Both the position numbers and the translations under genes were made by a program. Under the pieces are notes generated by a model. It was not told the DNA's origin. It made no database searches and worked only from the letters and a program-made list of their open reading frames with translations. A stretch of DNA of 64,000 bases, from positions 44,088-108,087 of the forward strand of contig NZ_JALPRK010000018.1 of the NCBI RefSeq assembly GCF_023195895.1, in the 5' to 3' direction. This document shows, one piece after another, positions 35,647 to 43,131 of the stretch (positions are counted from its first letter, which is position 1; the number at the start of each line of letters is the position of its first letter). The DNA comes from Paenibacillus mellifer (GTDB lineage Bacteria; Bacillota; Bacilli; Paenibacillales; Paenibacillaceae).

Positions 35647-37509
35647 TTAATAAGCTCTCGCCTGCTGAATGCGCTCGTTCATTACTTCATGAGCCTTGAC
35701 GACCCTCTCGCCCTGCGAGACGGCGGGAACACCGACGTTCCACCAGGATTCGTAGCCCCCGGTGTTCGTGCCGGGCAGTACCGTGATCTCGATCAGTGTC
35801 GTACGTGTCTCCGCTTGTGCCAGGCGGAGCGCCTCGCGAAGCTCCTCCGCGTTCGACGCTTTATAAGAAATGGCCCCAAGGCTGCGGGCATGCGCCGCAT
35901 AATCTATCGGAAGCGGCGCGCCCGTATAACGGCCCGTGCCGTCCTCCCGATAACGGAATTCGTTGCCGAATCCGTCGCTTCCATGCTCGCGCTGCAGATT
36001 ATGAATACACTGGAAGCCGTGGTTATCGAACAGCAGCACCGTGATTTTCCGGTCCTCTTGCAGGCTGGTAATCAGCTCGGAGTGAAGCATCAAATAACTC
36101 CCGTCCCCAACCAAGGTATAGACGTCGCGCTGCGGCTCCGCTAGCGAGACCCCGAAGGCGCCGCTCACTTCATAACCCATACAGGAGAAGCCATATTCCA
36201 GATGGTAGGCGTCTGACTGGGATGCCCGCCACAGCCGTTGCAAGTCGCCGGGCAGACTGCCTGACGCGCATACGATGACCGCGCTGTCGCCAATGGTCTC
36301 GTTAATCACCCCAAGCGCGCGCGTCTGCGCGAACCCGGCCTCATGTTCCAGTTCATACAGCCGGTCGACCTCACGATCCCACTCCGATTTGAGCGCTTCG
36401 AGCTCCGTTGCACCGTAAGCCGTCGTGTACCCGATTTCCGCCAAGAACTCCGCAAGCGCCGGCAACGTCACCTTCGCGTCTCCTGCAAGCGGGAGACCGT
36501 CCAGCTTGACGCCGTCCAATCGACTGACGTTCACATTAACAAACAATGCGTCCTCTTGGTACGCCGACTTGGACGCGGTCGTGAAGTCGGAATACCTCGT
36601 ACCGACCCCAATGACAAGATCGGCCTGATGTGCAAGCCGGTTTGCGGCCAGTCCGCCGGTTACCCCGACACCGCCGACATTAAGCGGGTGGCTCCAGGGC
36701 AAGACGCCTTTACCCGCCTGGGTCTCCGCCACCGGAATGCCAAAGCGTTCGGCGAAGGCCGACAGCTCCGCCTCCGCCTCGGAATAACGCACGCCGCCTC
36801 CCGCGACGATGATCGGCCGGCGTTTGGAGACGATGGCGTCCGTCGCCCGGCGGAGAGCATCCGTAGACGGACATTGGCGTTCGATGACATGCACCCTCTT
36901 GTCAAAAAAAGCCGCCGGATAATCATAGGCCTCCGCCTGTACGTCCTGCGGTAGCGCGAGGGTCACCGTCCCCATCTCCGCCGGGTCCGTGAGCACGCGC
37001 ATCGCGTTCAGCGCTGCCGTCATTAGCTGCTCGGGACGAACGATGCGGTCCCAATACTTGCTGACCGGCTTGAAGCAATCCGTCGCCGCGATCGTGTAAT
37101 CATGGCCCGCCTCCAATTGCTGCAGCACAGGATCGGGCTGCCGGGAAGCGAAGTTGTCGCCGGGCAGCAGCAGCAGCGGAATGCGGTTGACCGTCGCCGT
37201 CCCGGCTGCGGTCACCATGTTCAGCGCGCCAGGACCAATTGACGTCGTGCACGCGTAGATGCGCCGGCGGCGCGATTGTTTCGCAAACGCGATCGCCGCG
37301 TGAGCCATCCCTTGCTCGTTCTTGCCTTGTACGTACGCGAGGCTTCCGGGGCTGCGCTCCAGCGCCTCGCCGATGCCGGTTACGTTGCCATGGCCGAAAA
37401 TGCCCATGACACCGGCAACGAACTTCATCTCAACACCGTCGAAGGAAACGTATTGACTGTCCAGAAACCTCAGCAACGCTTGTGCCATTGTAAGCCGGAT
37501 CGTCCGCAT
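35647..37509 (-). CDS. iolD: 3D-(3,5/4)-trihydroxycyclohexane-1,2-dione hydrolase
   Basis: IolD opens the ring of the diketone made by IolE, giving 5-deoxy-glucuronate. The 620-residue product is a thiamin-diphosphate enzyme of the acetolactate synthase type. It has the N-terminal Pyr domain with the Glu-containing VQGKNEQGMAHAAIAFAKQ, a central domain, and a PP domain with the ThDP/Mg motif GDGSYLMLHSELITSLQ. It is the first gene of the operon iolDECAGB, with GGAGGGCGAA before the ATG and a cre-like site 35 bp upstream. Confidence 0.95.
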   Translation of the reverse strand: MRTIRLTMAQALLRFLDSQYVSFDGVEMKFVAGVMGIFGHGNVTGIGEALERSPGSLAYVQGKNEQGMAHAAIAFAKQSRRRRIYACTTSIGPGALNMVTAAGTATVNRIPLLLLPGDNFASRQPDPVLQQLEAGHDYTIAATDCFKPVSKYWDRIVRPEQLMTAALNAMRVLTDPAEMGTVTLALPQDVQAEAYDYPAAFFDKRVHVIERQCPSTDALRRATDAIVSKRRPIIVAGGGVRYSEAEAELSAFAERFGIPVAETQAGKGVLPWSHPLNVGGVGVTGGLAANRLAHQADLVIGVGTRYSDFTTASKSAYQEDALFVNVNVSRLDGVKLDGLPLAGDAKVTLPALAEFLAEIGYTTAYGATELEALKSEWDREVDRLYELEHEAGFAQTRALGVINETIGDSAVIVCASGSLPGDLQRLWRASQSDAYHLEYGFSCMGYEVSGAFGVSLAEPQRDVYTLVGDGSYLMLHSELITSLQEDRKITVLLFDNHGFQCIHNLQREHGSDGFGNEFRYREDGTGRYTGAPLPIDYAAHARSLGAISYKASNAEELREALRLAQAETRTTLIEITVLPGTNTGGYESWWNVGVPAVSQGERVVKAHEVMNERIQQARAY

Positions 37510-37543
37510 TTCGCCCTCCTACTCATTCATTAATCGCTTAAAA

Positions 37544-37557
37544 ATATAACGCTTTCA
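37544..37557 (-). promoter_or_regulatory. cre-like site upstream of iolD
   Basis: On the minus strand TGAAAGCGTTATAT matches the CcpA cre consensus TGWAARCGYTWWCW at 13 of 14 positions. It lies 35 bp before the iolD start codon, so it fits catabolite repression of inositol use. Confidence 0.65.
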
Positions 37558-37586
37558 ATTATTTCAAGTTTGCTCCATAGATATTA

Positions 37587-37600
37587 TGTAAAGCGCTTAA
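37587..37600. promoter_or_regulatory. operator-like sequence between iolD and the small divergent frame
   Basis: TGTAAAGCGCTTAA contains the 13-mer shared with the sequences at 28925-28937 (opposite strand) and 37946-37958. It lies about 80 bp upstream of iolD and 63 bp upstream of the TTG of the small plus-strand frame, so it could serve both. Confidence 0.6.
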
Positions 37601-37662
37601 TTTACTTTTTACTACAATTTTTAAGTAAACGCAATCATTTTTTATTTGGGAGGATGATAAAT

Positions 37663-37866
37663 TTGAGTCATTCCCTGGAAGCCGCGCATTGGGAAGCGGC
37701 CTTGCGTTATAACCCGACCTTTATTTCGATGTTTTGGGATTGTGACATTCAACACCTGTATGAGCTGCACGAGTAAGACTCGTCGTTGTTCGTGTCCTGG
37801 GGGCAACTGCGCAGGGAGATTCCGATCCGGCCGAACGCGTTACTAACGTCGCTCGCAGGAGAGTAA
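37663..37866 (+). pseudogene. small gene of unknown function interrupted by an in-frame TAA
   Basis: A TTG at 37663 has GGGAGG eight bases upstream and opens a frame reading SHSLEAAHWEAALRYNP...HLYELHE. A TAA follows at 37774-37776. The same frame then continues for 29 sense codons (DSSLFVSWGQLRREIPIRPN...LAGE) to a second TAA at 37864-37866, with a strong hairpin just after. The whole would be about 67 residues. I do not recognise it. Its control region is shared with iolD, which hints at an inositol-related role. The in-frame stop may mark a dying gene, a sequence error, or two very small peptides. Confidence 0.5.
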
Positions 37867-37878
37867 GCCAACAAACAG

Positions 37879-37917
37879 AATCAACCCCGGCGTCGATTCA
37901 CGATACCGGGGTTGATT
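37879..37917 (+). terminator. hairpin after the small interrupted gene
   Basis: AATCAACCCCGG (37879-37890) and CCGGGGTTGATT (37906-37917) form a perfect 12-bp stem. The T run is poor. Confidence 0.65.
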
Positions 37918-37945
37918 CCCTTGGGTTAGTTCGGTCTACTCATTT

Positions 37946-37958
37946 TGTAAAGCGCTTA
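37946..37958. promoter_or_regulatory. third copy of the operator-like 13-mer
   Basis: TGTAAAGCGCTTA lies 359 bp from the copy at 37587, after the hairpin of the small gene. No gene starts nearby, so it may be an auxiliary operator for looping or the remnant of a lost promoter. Confidence 0.5.
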
Positions 37959-38030
37959 ACAAACTATTCTATGTTTCAATTCACTCGAATAGAACAAATT
38001 TTTTTCGCCGCCCGTCACTTCCCCGGCCGA

Positions 38031-39329
38031 TTAGCCGGACCGAGGACGTCGTCCGAAGGCCAGCCCAAATCCTCGGGACATGCCGCCTAACCACCGGGCT
38101 ATCAGCACGCCACAGACCGCACCTGCCGGTATGCTCCAAAGCGGCGGAAACAGCTTGGCGCCAAGCGCCGCCGTCAGAACGACGACTGCCGGCAACAGCA
38201 GCAGCGTCATTGCCGGGGCCGCGCTGCGATAGGCCAGCGATTCCTCCAGCGGAAGGATCGCCATGAGCTCGCGATCGAAGAAGGCTTTCCGATGGCCGCC
38301 CAGCCAATAGAGAAGCAGCAACAGCAGTGCGGCATAAACGATCAGATTCACGGCGGGGTATGGAGGCAGCACAATGGCGGCCAGCCCGGCCAACGTCATC
38401 TGCGCATATAGCTTCCATTCGCTCCCGCGAAAGAAAGCTTTGACGAGCGCCTCGGCAAGACGGGCCTCCGGCTGCCGCGAGCGTGTCAGACGTCGCAAGC
38501 GTAGGAACAGCCAAGGCTTGGAGCCGCCGGGCCGGGGCGCTTTCGGCCGCTCCACGGCCGAAGCGAGGAGCAGCGCGGTCAGCCGTGTGCGCTGCCGCTC
38601 CTCCTCGCGCACCTCGGCGTCAAAGCGGCCCCGCAGGCGGAAGCGAAGCCAGCCGAGCGCGGCTGCAAGCAGCGCAAGCACCGACAAGGCGACCCCGGCC
38701 GCCAATCCGGCCGGCCGCCCGGCGCCCGCCGCAGCGGCCCAAGCGGACCAGGCCCCGAACCCCGCTGCCAGCGCTGAATAAGCCAGCGAACGCAGCAGAA
38801 GATGGCGCCACCCTGTGGTTAATACGCCAAGCAGCTGTTGGATCAACATCTGCACGATTTTCGCGGCATATGCTACCGCATATAACCCGGCGATGTCCGC
38901 CCAATCCATCCCGTAAACGCGGACCATAAGCGGACATAACACAGCGATAGCAGCGGCCAGCATCACGCCCTGAACGGCGGCGGAAGCGACCAAACCGCGC
39001 AGCATCAATCCCGTGATCCACCGCGGGCGCTGCCGCAGGAATAGCACGTCAGCCGCCTCGATATAGAAAGAAATCCCGCCGCTGCTATACAGGAGCAATA
39101 ACAGGACGATTGGGATGAACGGATAAGGCAGTTGGGTCAGCCATACCGGCAATCCTTCCTTCCACAACCCATAATACGCCCGGCCTCCCAGCAGCAAGCC
39201 GGGGATGCCGAGATATAAAAGAATGATCCAATCAAACGTAAACTTCAGAACACCCAGCTTCTCCCGAAACCGGTCCCTCCAGCGCCGGGTGAATAACCGC
39301 CGAGCCGTCATCCTTGTCATGCTCTTCAT
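38031..39329 (-). CDS. ecsB: EcsB-like ABC transporter permease
   Basis: The 432-residue membrane protein has about ten predicted helices and the EcsB-type N-terminus ARRLFTRRWRDRFREKLGVLKFTFDWIILLYLGIPG. In B. subtilis EcsAB supports protein secretion, sporulation, competence and intramembrane proteolysis by RasP. I chose the ATG at 39329, which follows AGAGGTGGAAGG; the frame start at 39374 has a weaker site. The middle of the gene (about 38470-38780) is very GC-rich and Ala/Arg-rich. ecsA lies just upstream. Confidence 0.87.
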   Translation of the reverse strand: MKSMTRMTARRLFTRRWRDRFREKLGVLKFTFDWIILLYLGIPGLLLGGRAYYGLWKEGLPVWLTQLPYPFIPIVLLLLLYSSGGISFYIEAADVLFLRQRPRWITGLMLRGLVASAAVQGVMLAAAIAVLCPLMVRVYGMDWADIAGLYAVAYAAKIVQMLIQQLLGVLTTGWRHLLLRSLAYSALAAGFGAWSAWAAAAGAGRPAGLAAGVALSVLALLAAALGWLRFRLRGRFDAEVREEERQRTRLTALLLASAVERPKAPRPGGSKPWLFLRLRRLTRSRQPEARLAEALVKAFFRGSEWKLYAQMTLAGLAAIVLPPYPAVNLIVYAALLLLLLYWLGGHRKAFFDRELMAILPLEESLAYRSAAPAMTLLLLPAVVVLTAALGAKLFPPLWSIPAGAVCGVLIARWLGGMSRGFGLAFGRRPRSG

Positions 39330-39380
39330 CGCCTTCCACCTCTCTCTGCTCTCTGCCGCGTATCGTATCGACATTAGCTC

Positions 39381-40094
39381 TCAGGTTAAGGCGTCGAAGC
39401 AATCAAACAAGGAAGCGCCTGGCATCTCAGCCGCCGCCCGAATATCGTCCAGCGAACCACTCGCCTTGACCCGGCCATCCGAAATCAAGATCAACTCGTC
39501 ACAGATCCGTTCCGCCGTGTCCAACACATGCGTGGACATCAGCACACCGGCGCCGCGGCGCCGCTCCTCCTCGAGTAAGCCGAGAAAATCCTTGGTCGCC
39601 CGCGGATCCAATCCAATGAATGGCTCATCCACGATGTATACGTCCGGACGGCCAAGGAACCCGATCATCAGCATCATCTTCTGCCGCATCCCCTTCGAGA
39701 AACCGCCGGGCAGCAAGTCGCGGGAGTCTGTCATGCGGAATTTCTCCAACAGGACCTCGGCCTCCCGCTCGAATTCGGTCTCGTCCATTCCGTATACGGC
39801 GGCGGCCAGCCCCAAATGTTCCCATAATGTCAGCGTGTCATAGAACACCGGTTGCTCCGGAATATAGGCGTAGTGATTCGCTTTGCCATGAAATTCCACC
39901 TCAGCGTCTGTATACGGCAGCAAACCAAGGATCGCCTTCAGCGTCGTGCTCTTCCCCGCCCCGTTTGGCCCAATGAGCCCGGTGAGCACACCGGGCCTGA
40001 CAGCGAGCGCGATCTGTTTGATAGCGGCTTTCCCCATCTCGTATCCCGCTTGATGAATATTCACTTCCAACCATGCTTGTGCTTGTTCCAACAA
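39381..40094 (-). CDS. ecsA: EcsA-like ABC transporter ATP-binding protein
   Basis: The 237-residue ATPase has the Walker A motif GPNGAGKST, the Q loop YIPEQPVFYDTLT, the signature LPGGFSKGMRQK and the Walker B VYIVDEPFIGLDP with the switch MSTHVLDTAERI. The form FSKGMRQK in place of LSGGQ is characteristic of EcsA-type proteins. It drives the EcsB permease encoded next. Its exact substrate is unknown in any species. Confidence 0.92.
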   Translation of the reverse strand: MLEQAQAWLEVNIHQAGYEMGKAAIKQIALAVRPGVLTGLIGPNGAGKSTTLKAILGLLPYTDAEVEFHGKANHYAYIPEQPVFYDTLTLWEHLGLAAAVYGMDETEFEREAEVLLEKFRMTDSRDLLPGGFSKGMRQKMMLMIGFLGRPDVYIVDEPFIGLDPRATKDFLGLLEEERRRGAGVLMSTHVLDTAERICDELILISDGRVKASGSLDDIRAAAEMPGASLFDCFDALT

Positions 40095-40184
40095 GAATCT
40101 CCTCGAATCTATCTGTCATTTCTTCTATTATAGATCATCCGGCGCTCTTGTACATGTCCGCGAGACGGCCCGGCAGCCGCGACA

Positions 40185-41504
40185 TTATGCACCTATCGCC
40201 GGTTCAACAGCGACGCGATCGCGCTTCATAATCGCCGGGGCAAAAGCCAGCAGCAGGAAGCCAATGGCAGCCATCAGGCAACCCGACAAGATGAAGGCCG
40301 GCTCCGGCCCAAAGGCGGTGACCAGCGAACCGCCGAACAACGGTCCGATCAATGTCGCCGTCGAGGTCAAGCTGGATACCGTTCCGAATACACGGCCCGT
40401 CACAGCCACAGGAGTCCGCTGCTGAAGCATAACCTGGAACGGAATAAAGGTCATGCCGGCGCCAAGCCCGGCCAGTGCAAACAAGGTCATCATCAGAGCG
40501 ATCACCCCGTCGTTTAGAGACAGCTGGCTTACGATGAAACCCGCCGCGGCAAATACCAAACCCAGCAGGGCCCCGCCGATGCCCATTTTGAATAAAGGGG
40601 TGATGCGCAGGCGCTGCGTGAACCAGGCTGCCGTTAGGGTGCCTACCCCGCTAAACGTGATGCACCAGCCAAGCAGATCATCGGATACCCCCGGAATCTC
40701 CCGGAACAGGACAACCGCTTGCGAGTCCGCAATTTGCAGGACGAGCAGGGTCGCGCACAGAATCAGGGTACCGAAGGCGAGCAACGGAATTCCACCGATG
40801 ATTTTCGCGCCGGCCGCCATTTCTGTCCAGAAGCTTTGCTTGCTTTTTGCGGATGATGGATCTCCCGCCTCTCCCTCCACTGACTTTGACAGTTCGGCAG
40901 CCTCACGCAGTTTACCCGGAACCTTGCTTAATAGAAGCGCCGACACGAGGAAGGTTCCTGCATCGACAACAAAGCACACCGTCACGCTAAAGGCCGCAGT
41001 CAGCATGCCGCCTAGAGCCGGTCCGATAATTTTGGTACCCTGTTCGATAATCGCGCTGTAGGAAACGGCCTGATCCAGTTGCTCATGCGGTACGATCTCC
41101 TTAATTTTGCCGTTCTTCGCCGGTGAGAACATGACGTCCAGAATCCCTTTGGCAATCAACAGGAGGTACACCTGCCAGATCTCCGTCACGAATACGAAGC
41201 CCAGCAGGACCACAAAGCGCACGAGATCGGAGATCACCATCAGCTTCTTGCGTTCGATCCGGTCAGCCAGCATCCCCGCCAACGGCCCCCCTACGAGCAC
41301 GGGCAACACCATAAACAGGGATACCATCGTAATTTCCCAAGGCGTGGCTTGCCACTTCAGGCCAACCATCGTCAGTAACGCGAGTAAATACAACCAATCG
41401 CCTATGTTGGATACCAGTTGCGCCGACATCAGCGCTAAATAGGCGCGATTTTGCAGCAGTCCGGACTTTTCCCGACTTGCAGACTTGCTCCCAAATCCCA
41501 TCAT
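40185..41504 (-). CDS. MFS transporter
   Basis: The 439-residue protein has about twelve transmembrane helices and the MFS loop 2-3 motif GMLADRIERKKLM. It resembles the MFS_3/enterobactin-exporter-like group that includes macrolide efflux proteins such as MefA (start GLLQNRAYLALMSAQLVSNIGDWLYLLAL). Substrate prediction is not possible. It is divergent from a MarR-type regulator at 41771, which may control it. Confidence 0.88.
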   Translation of the reverse strand: MMGFGSKSASREKSGLLQNRAYLALMSAQLVSNIGDWLYLLALLTMVGLKWQATPWEITMVSLFMVLPVLVGGPLAGMLADRIERKKLMVISDLVRFVVLLGFVFVTEIWQVYLLLIAKGILDVMFSPAKNGKIKEIVPHEQLDQAVSYSAIIEQGTKIIGPALGGMLTAAFSVTVCFVVDAGTFLVSALLLSKVPGKLREAAELSKSVEGEAGDPSSAKSKQSFWTEMAAGAKIIGGIPLLAFGTLILCATLLVLQIADSQAVVLFREIPGVSDDLLGWCITFSGVGTLTAAWFTQRLRITPLFKMGIGGALLGLVFAAAGFIVSQLSLNDGVIALMMTLFALAGLGAGMTFIPFQVMLQQRTPVAVTGRVFGTVSSLTSTATLIGPLFGGSLVTAFGPEPAFILSGCLMAAIGFLLLAFAPAIMKRDRVAVEPAIGA

Positions 41505-41770
41505 TCTTCCCTCATCCCCTACTCCAACCGATTATGAAGTTATCTTAATGAATCCAAAGGTGAAATCCATCCGTCTGGGGACGGAATCGGCCCCGGTGCC
41601 GCAGGCTGAAATTTGCCGAGGTCCCGAGGCGCAATCATAAACATTTATTTCCAATAAAAAAAGCGCAAATTGTGATAAATTATATTTTTTTTAATTCTCA
41701 AGTGTTTTAAGATTACAATAATTCGACCATGTAAAAAGATTCACAAATATAAAGTAAGGGCGGGATGCAC
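41505..41770. other. 266-bp intergenic region between divergent MFS and MarR genes
   Basis: The MFS-proximal half has ordinary composition. The part at 41640-41750 is very AT-rich with A and T tracts and probably holds the MarR promoter. I found no clear palindrome to name as an operator. Confidence 0.5.
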
Positions 41771-42238
41771 ATGATGACAACCGAAGAACGCGGAACGGAC
41801 TTGTCGCTGCATTTGTACCGGGTTTTTGCCAAATCATTTAAGAGCGTCAACGAACACGCGGTTACGGGAAGCAAAATCCAGGGGTTTAACCCGACGGCTT
41901 TCGCTGTCCTGGAAGTCCTTTATTACAAAGGCTCACAGCCGATTCAGCAAATCGGGGCCAAGCTGCTACTCCAAAGCGGCAACGTGACTTACGTGATCGA
42001 CAAGCTTGAGGCGGCAGGATTGCTTCATCGGACGCCTTGTCCGCGCGACCGGCGTGTGATTTATGCCGAATTGACGCCGAAAGGCAAAGAGCTGATGGAC
42101 CAGCTGTATCCGGAATTTTCCGACCGCATCGACCATGCGCTTAGCGGGTTAAACGACGAAGAGAAACAAATTATGATCGAACTGCTGAAGAAAATGGGCC
42201 GCGAAGCCGAGAAGCTCGCCCCCCTGCTGCGTAAATAA
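41771..42238 (+). CDS. MarR family transcriptional regulator
   Basis: The 155-residue protein has the MarR winged helix: recognition region GAKLLLQSGNVTYVIDKLEAAGLLHRT and the wing CPRDRRVIYAELTPKGKEL with the conserved DRR. It resembles the MhqR/YusO group that senses quinones or drugs; one Cys (in TPCPRD) sits at the wing. I chose the ATG at 41771 because AAGGGCGGG lies six bases upstream; the frame start at 41765 is too close to that site. A strong terminator follows. Confidence 0.9.
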   Translation: MMTTEERGTDLSLHLYRVFAKSFKSVNEHAVTGSKIQGFNPTAFAVLEVLYYKGSQPIQQIGAKLLLQSGNVTYVIDKLEAAGLLHRTPCPRDRRVIYAELTPKGKELMDQLYPEFSDRIDHALSGLNDEEKQIMIELLKKMGREAEKLAPLLRK

Positions 42239-42241
42239 AAC

Positions 42242-42287
42242 AAAAAGGCTGTTGCCGAGGTCATCGTAACGATGAACTTGGTAACAG
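42242..42287 (+). terminator. intrinsic terminator of the MarR gene
   Basis: AAAAAGGCTGTTGCCGAGGT pairs with ACTTGGTAACAGCCTTTTTT around CATCGTAACGATG, followed by a T7 run. Confidence 0.92.
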
Positions 42288-42307
42288 CCTTTTTTTGAAT
42301 AAAGTGG

Positions 42308-42486
42308 TGTAATCACCTTATTTCGCCGATCTCTCTAGATCCAAGCAAAATAAGGTGATTTTTTCACGTTATCGGGTAAAAAAGAGCGTGATTCGCCGAC
42401 TTATGCTCAAATAGGGTGAAACCATCACGTTATTTTGAAGCTTGAACCGCCAACCCTGCCTCCATAAGGTTAAAAAATCACGTTAA
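42308..42486. repeat. three tandemly placed copies of a short intergenic repeat
   Basis: Copies read AAATAAGGTGATTTTTTCAC-GTTAT (42348-42372), AAATAGGGTGAAACCATCAC-GTTAT (42409-42433) and CATAAGGTTAAAAAATCAC-GTTA (42463-42484), with start-to-start spacing of about 55-61 bp. An inverted part copy (TAATCACCTTATTTCG) lies at 42310-42325. A further copy is at 9677-9706. No coding frame fits. Confidence 0.75.
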
Positions 42487-42522
42487 GGACGGAAGCCTAA
42501 CTCCCTCCCCCCTAAACCTAAA

Positions 42523-42696
42523 CTAATGGGTTGGATCCATATCCTTGTTGTTGTCGCGATTATTGATGTCCCGGTGCCGGCGGTCATTCACCTGTTGCTG
42601 CATCTGCTGGGCCTGATGCGCATTCACCGGAGTCCGATCCAAATCCTCAACCACATTGGTCAAATTTTTGTCGCTACCCGATTTGCTTCGTGCCAT
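42523..42696 (-). CDS. small hydrophilic protein of unknown function (57 aa)
   Basis: The frame encodes 57 residues beginning MARSKSGSDKNLTNVVEDLD and ending NNKDMDPTH. It is rich in Asn, Asp, Gln and Arg with no hydrophobic segment and resembles small acid-soluble or stress-type peptides only in composition. GCGAGG lies nine bases before the ATG. It is next to another small unknown gene on the same strand (22 bp after its stop), so the two may be co-expressed. I do not recognise it. Confidence 0.6.
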   Translation of the reverse strand: MARSKSGSDKNLTNVVEDLDRTPVNAHQAQQMQQQVNDRRHRDINNRDNNKDMDPTH

Positions 42697-42718
42697 CGCA
42701 TTTAACCTCGCTTTCTCC

Positions 42719-43060
42719 TTAAGGGTTCGTCATCGACGACAACGCTTGCGCACATTCATGGATATGGCGGACATAATCTCCGGTCAATTCCTGGATCTGC
42801 ACGCTGTCCTCCGCTATGGTCTGCCCGTCCCGCTCCACATCAACCAACTCAACGCGAACCTCGCGCGGGTCCATATATGCGCATTGAAAATCAAAGGAAT
42901 AAAACTGATGTCCCGCCGCATTAATATGAATCCGCAGCCCTTGGGGGTTCGCCGCATCGGCCTGCACCTGCGCGGAATCTCCCGGATTCAGATATTCCGG
43001 CAGTTGCTTCTGCCAGGCGTCCACCAGCGTGTGTTGATCAATATTCATTTCCTTGTTCAT
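42719..43060 (-). CDS. conserved-looking hypothetical protein (113 aa)
   Basis: I do not recognise this 113-residue soluble protein. It begins MNKEMNIDQHTLVDAWQKQL, has a beta-rich middle (RIHINAAGHQFYSFDFQCAY, VRVELVDVERDGQTIAED) and a C-terminal helix VRHIHECAQALSSM. GGGGAGGTG lies five bases before the ATG, a strong start. It stands between the DHA2 exporter and a 57-residue protein on the same strand. Confidence 0.7.
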   Translation of the reverse strand: MNKEMNIDQHTLVDAWQKQLPEYLNPGDSAQVQADAANPQGLRIHINAAGHQFYSFDFQCAYMDPREVRVELVDVERDGQTIAEDSVQIQELTGDYVRHIHECAQALSSMTNP

Positions 43061-43131
43061 AGTTACACCTCCCCTTTCCCGTTAAGGTGCGAAGAGGCTG
43101 ACTTTTTTATACCGGAAGATGAAAAACAGGG

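Noticed and set aside
37570..37662. Longer N-terminus for the small gene beside iolD
   Set aside because: The upstream ATG lies in the operator region without a ribosome binding site, and the GGGAGG at 37648-37653 points to the TTG at 37663.
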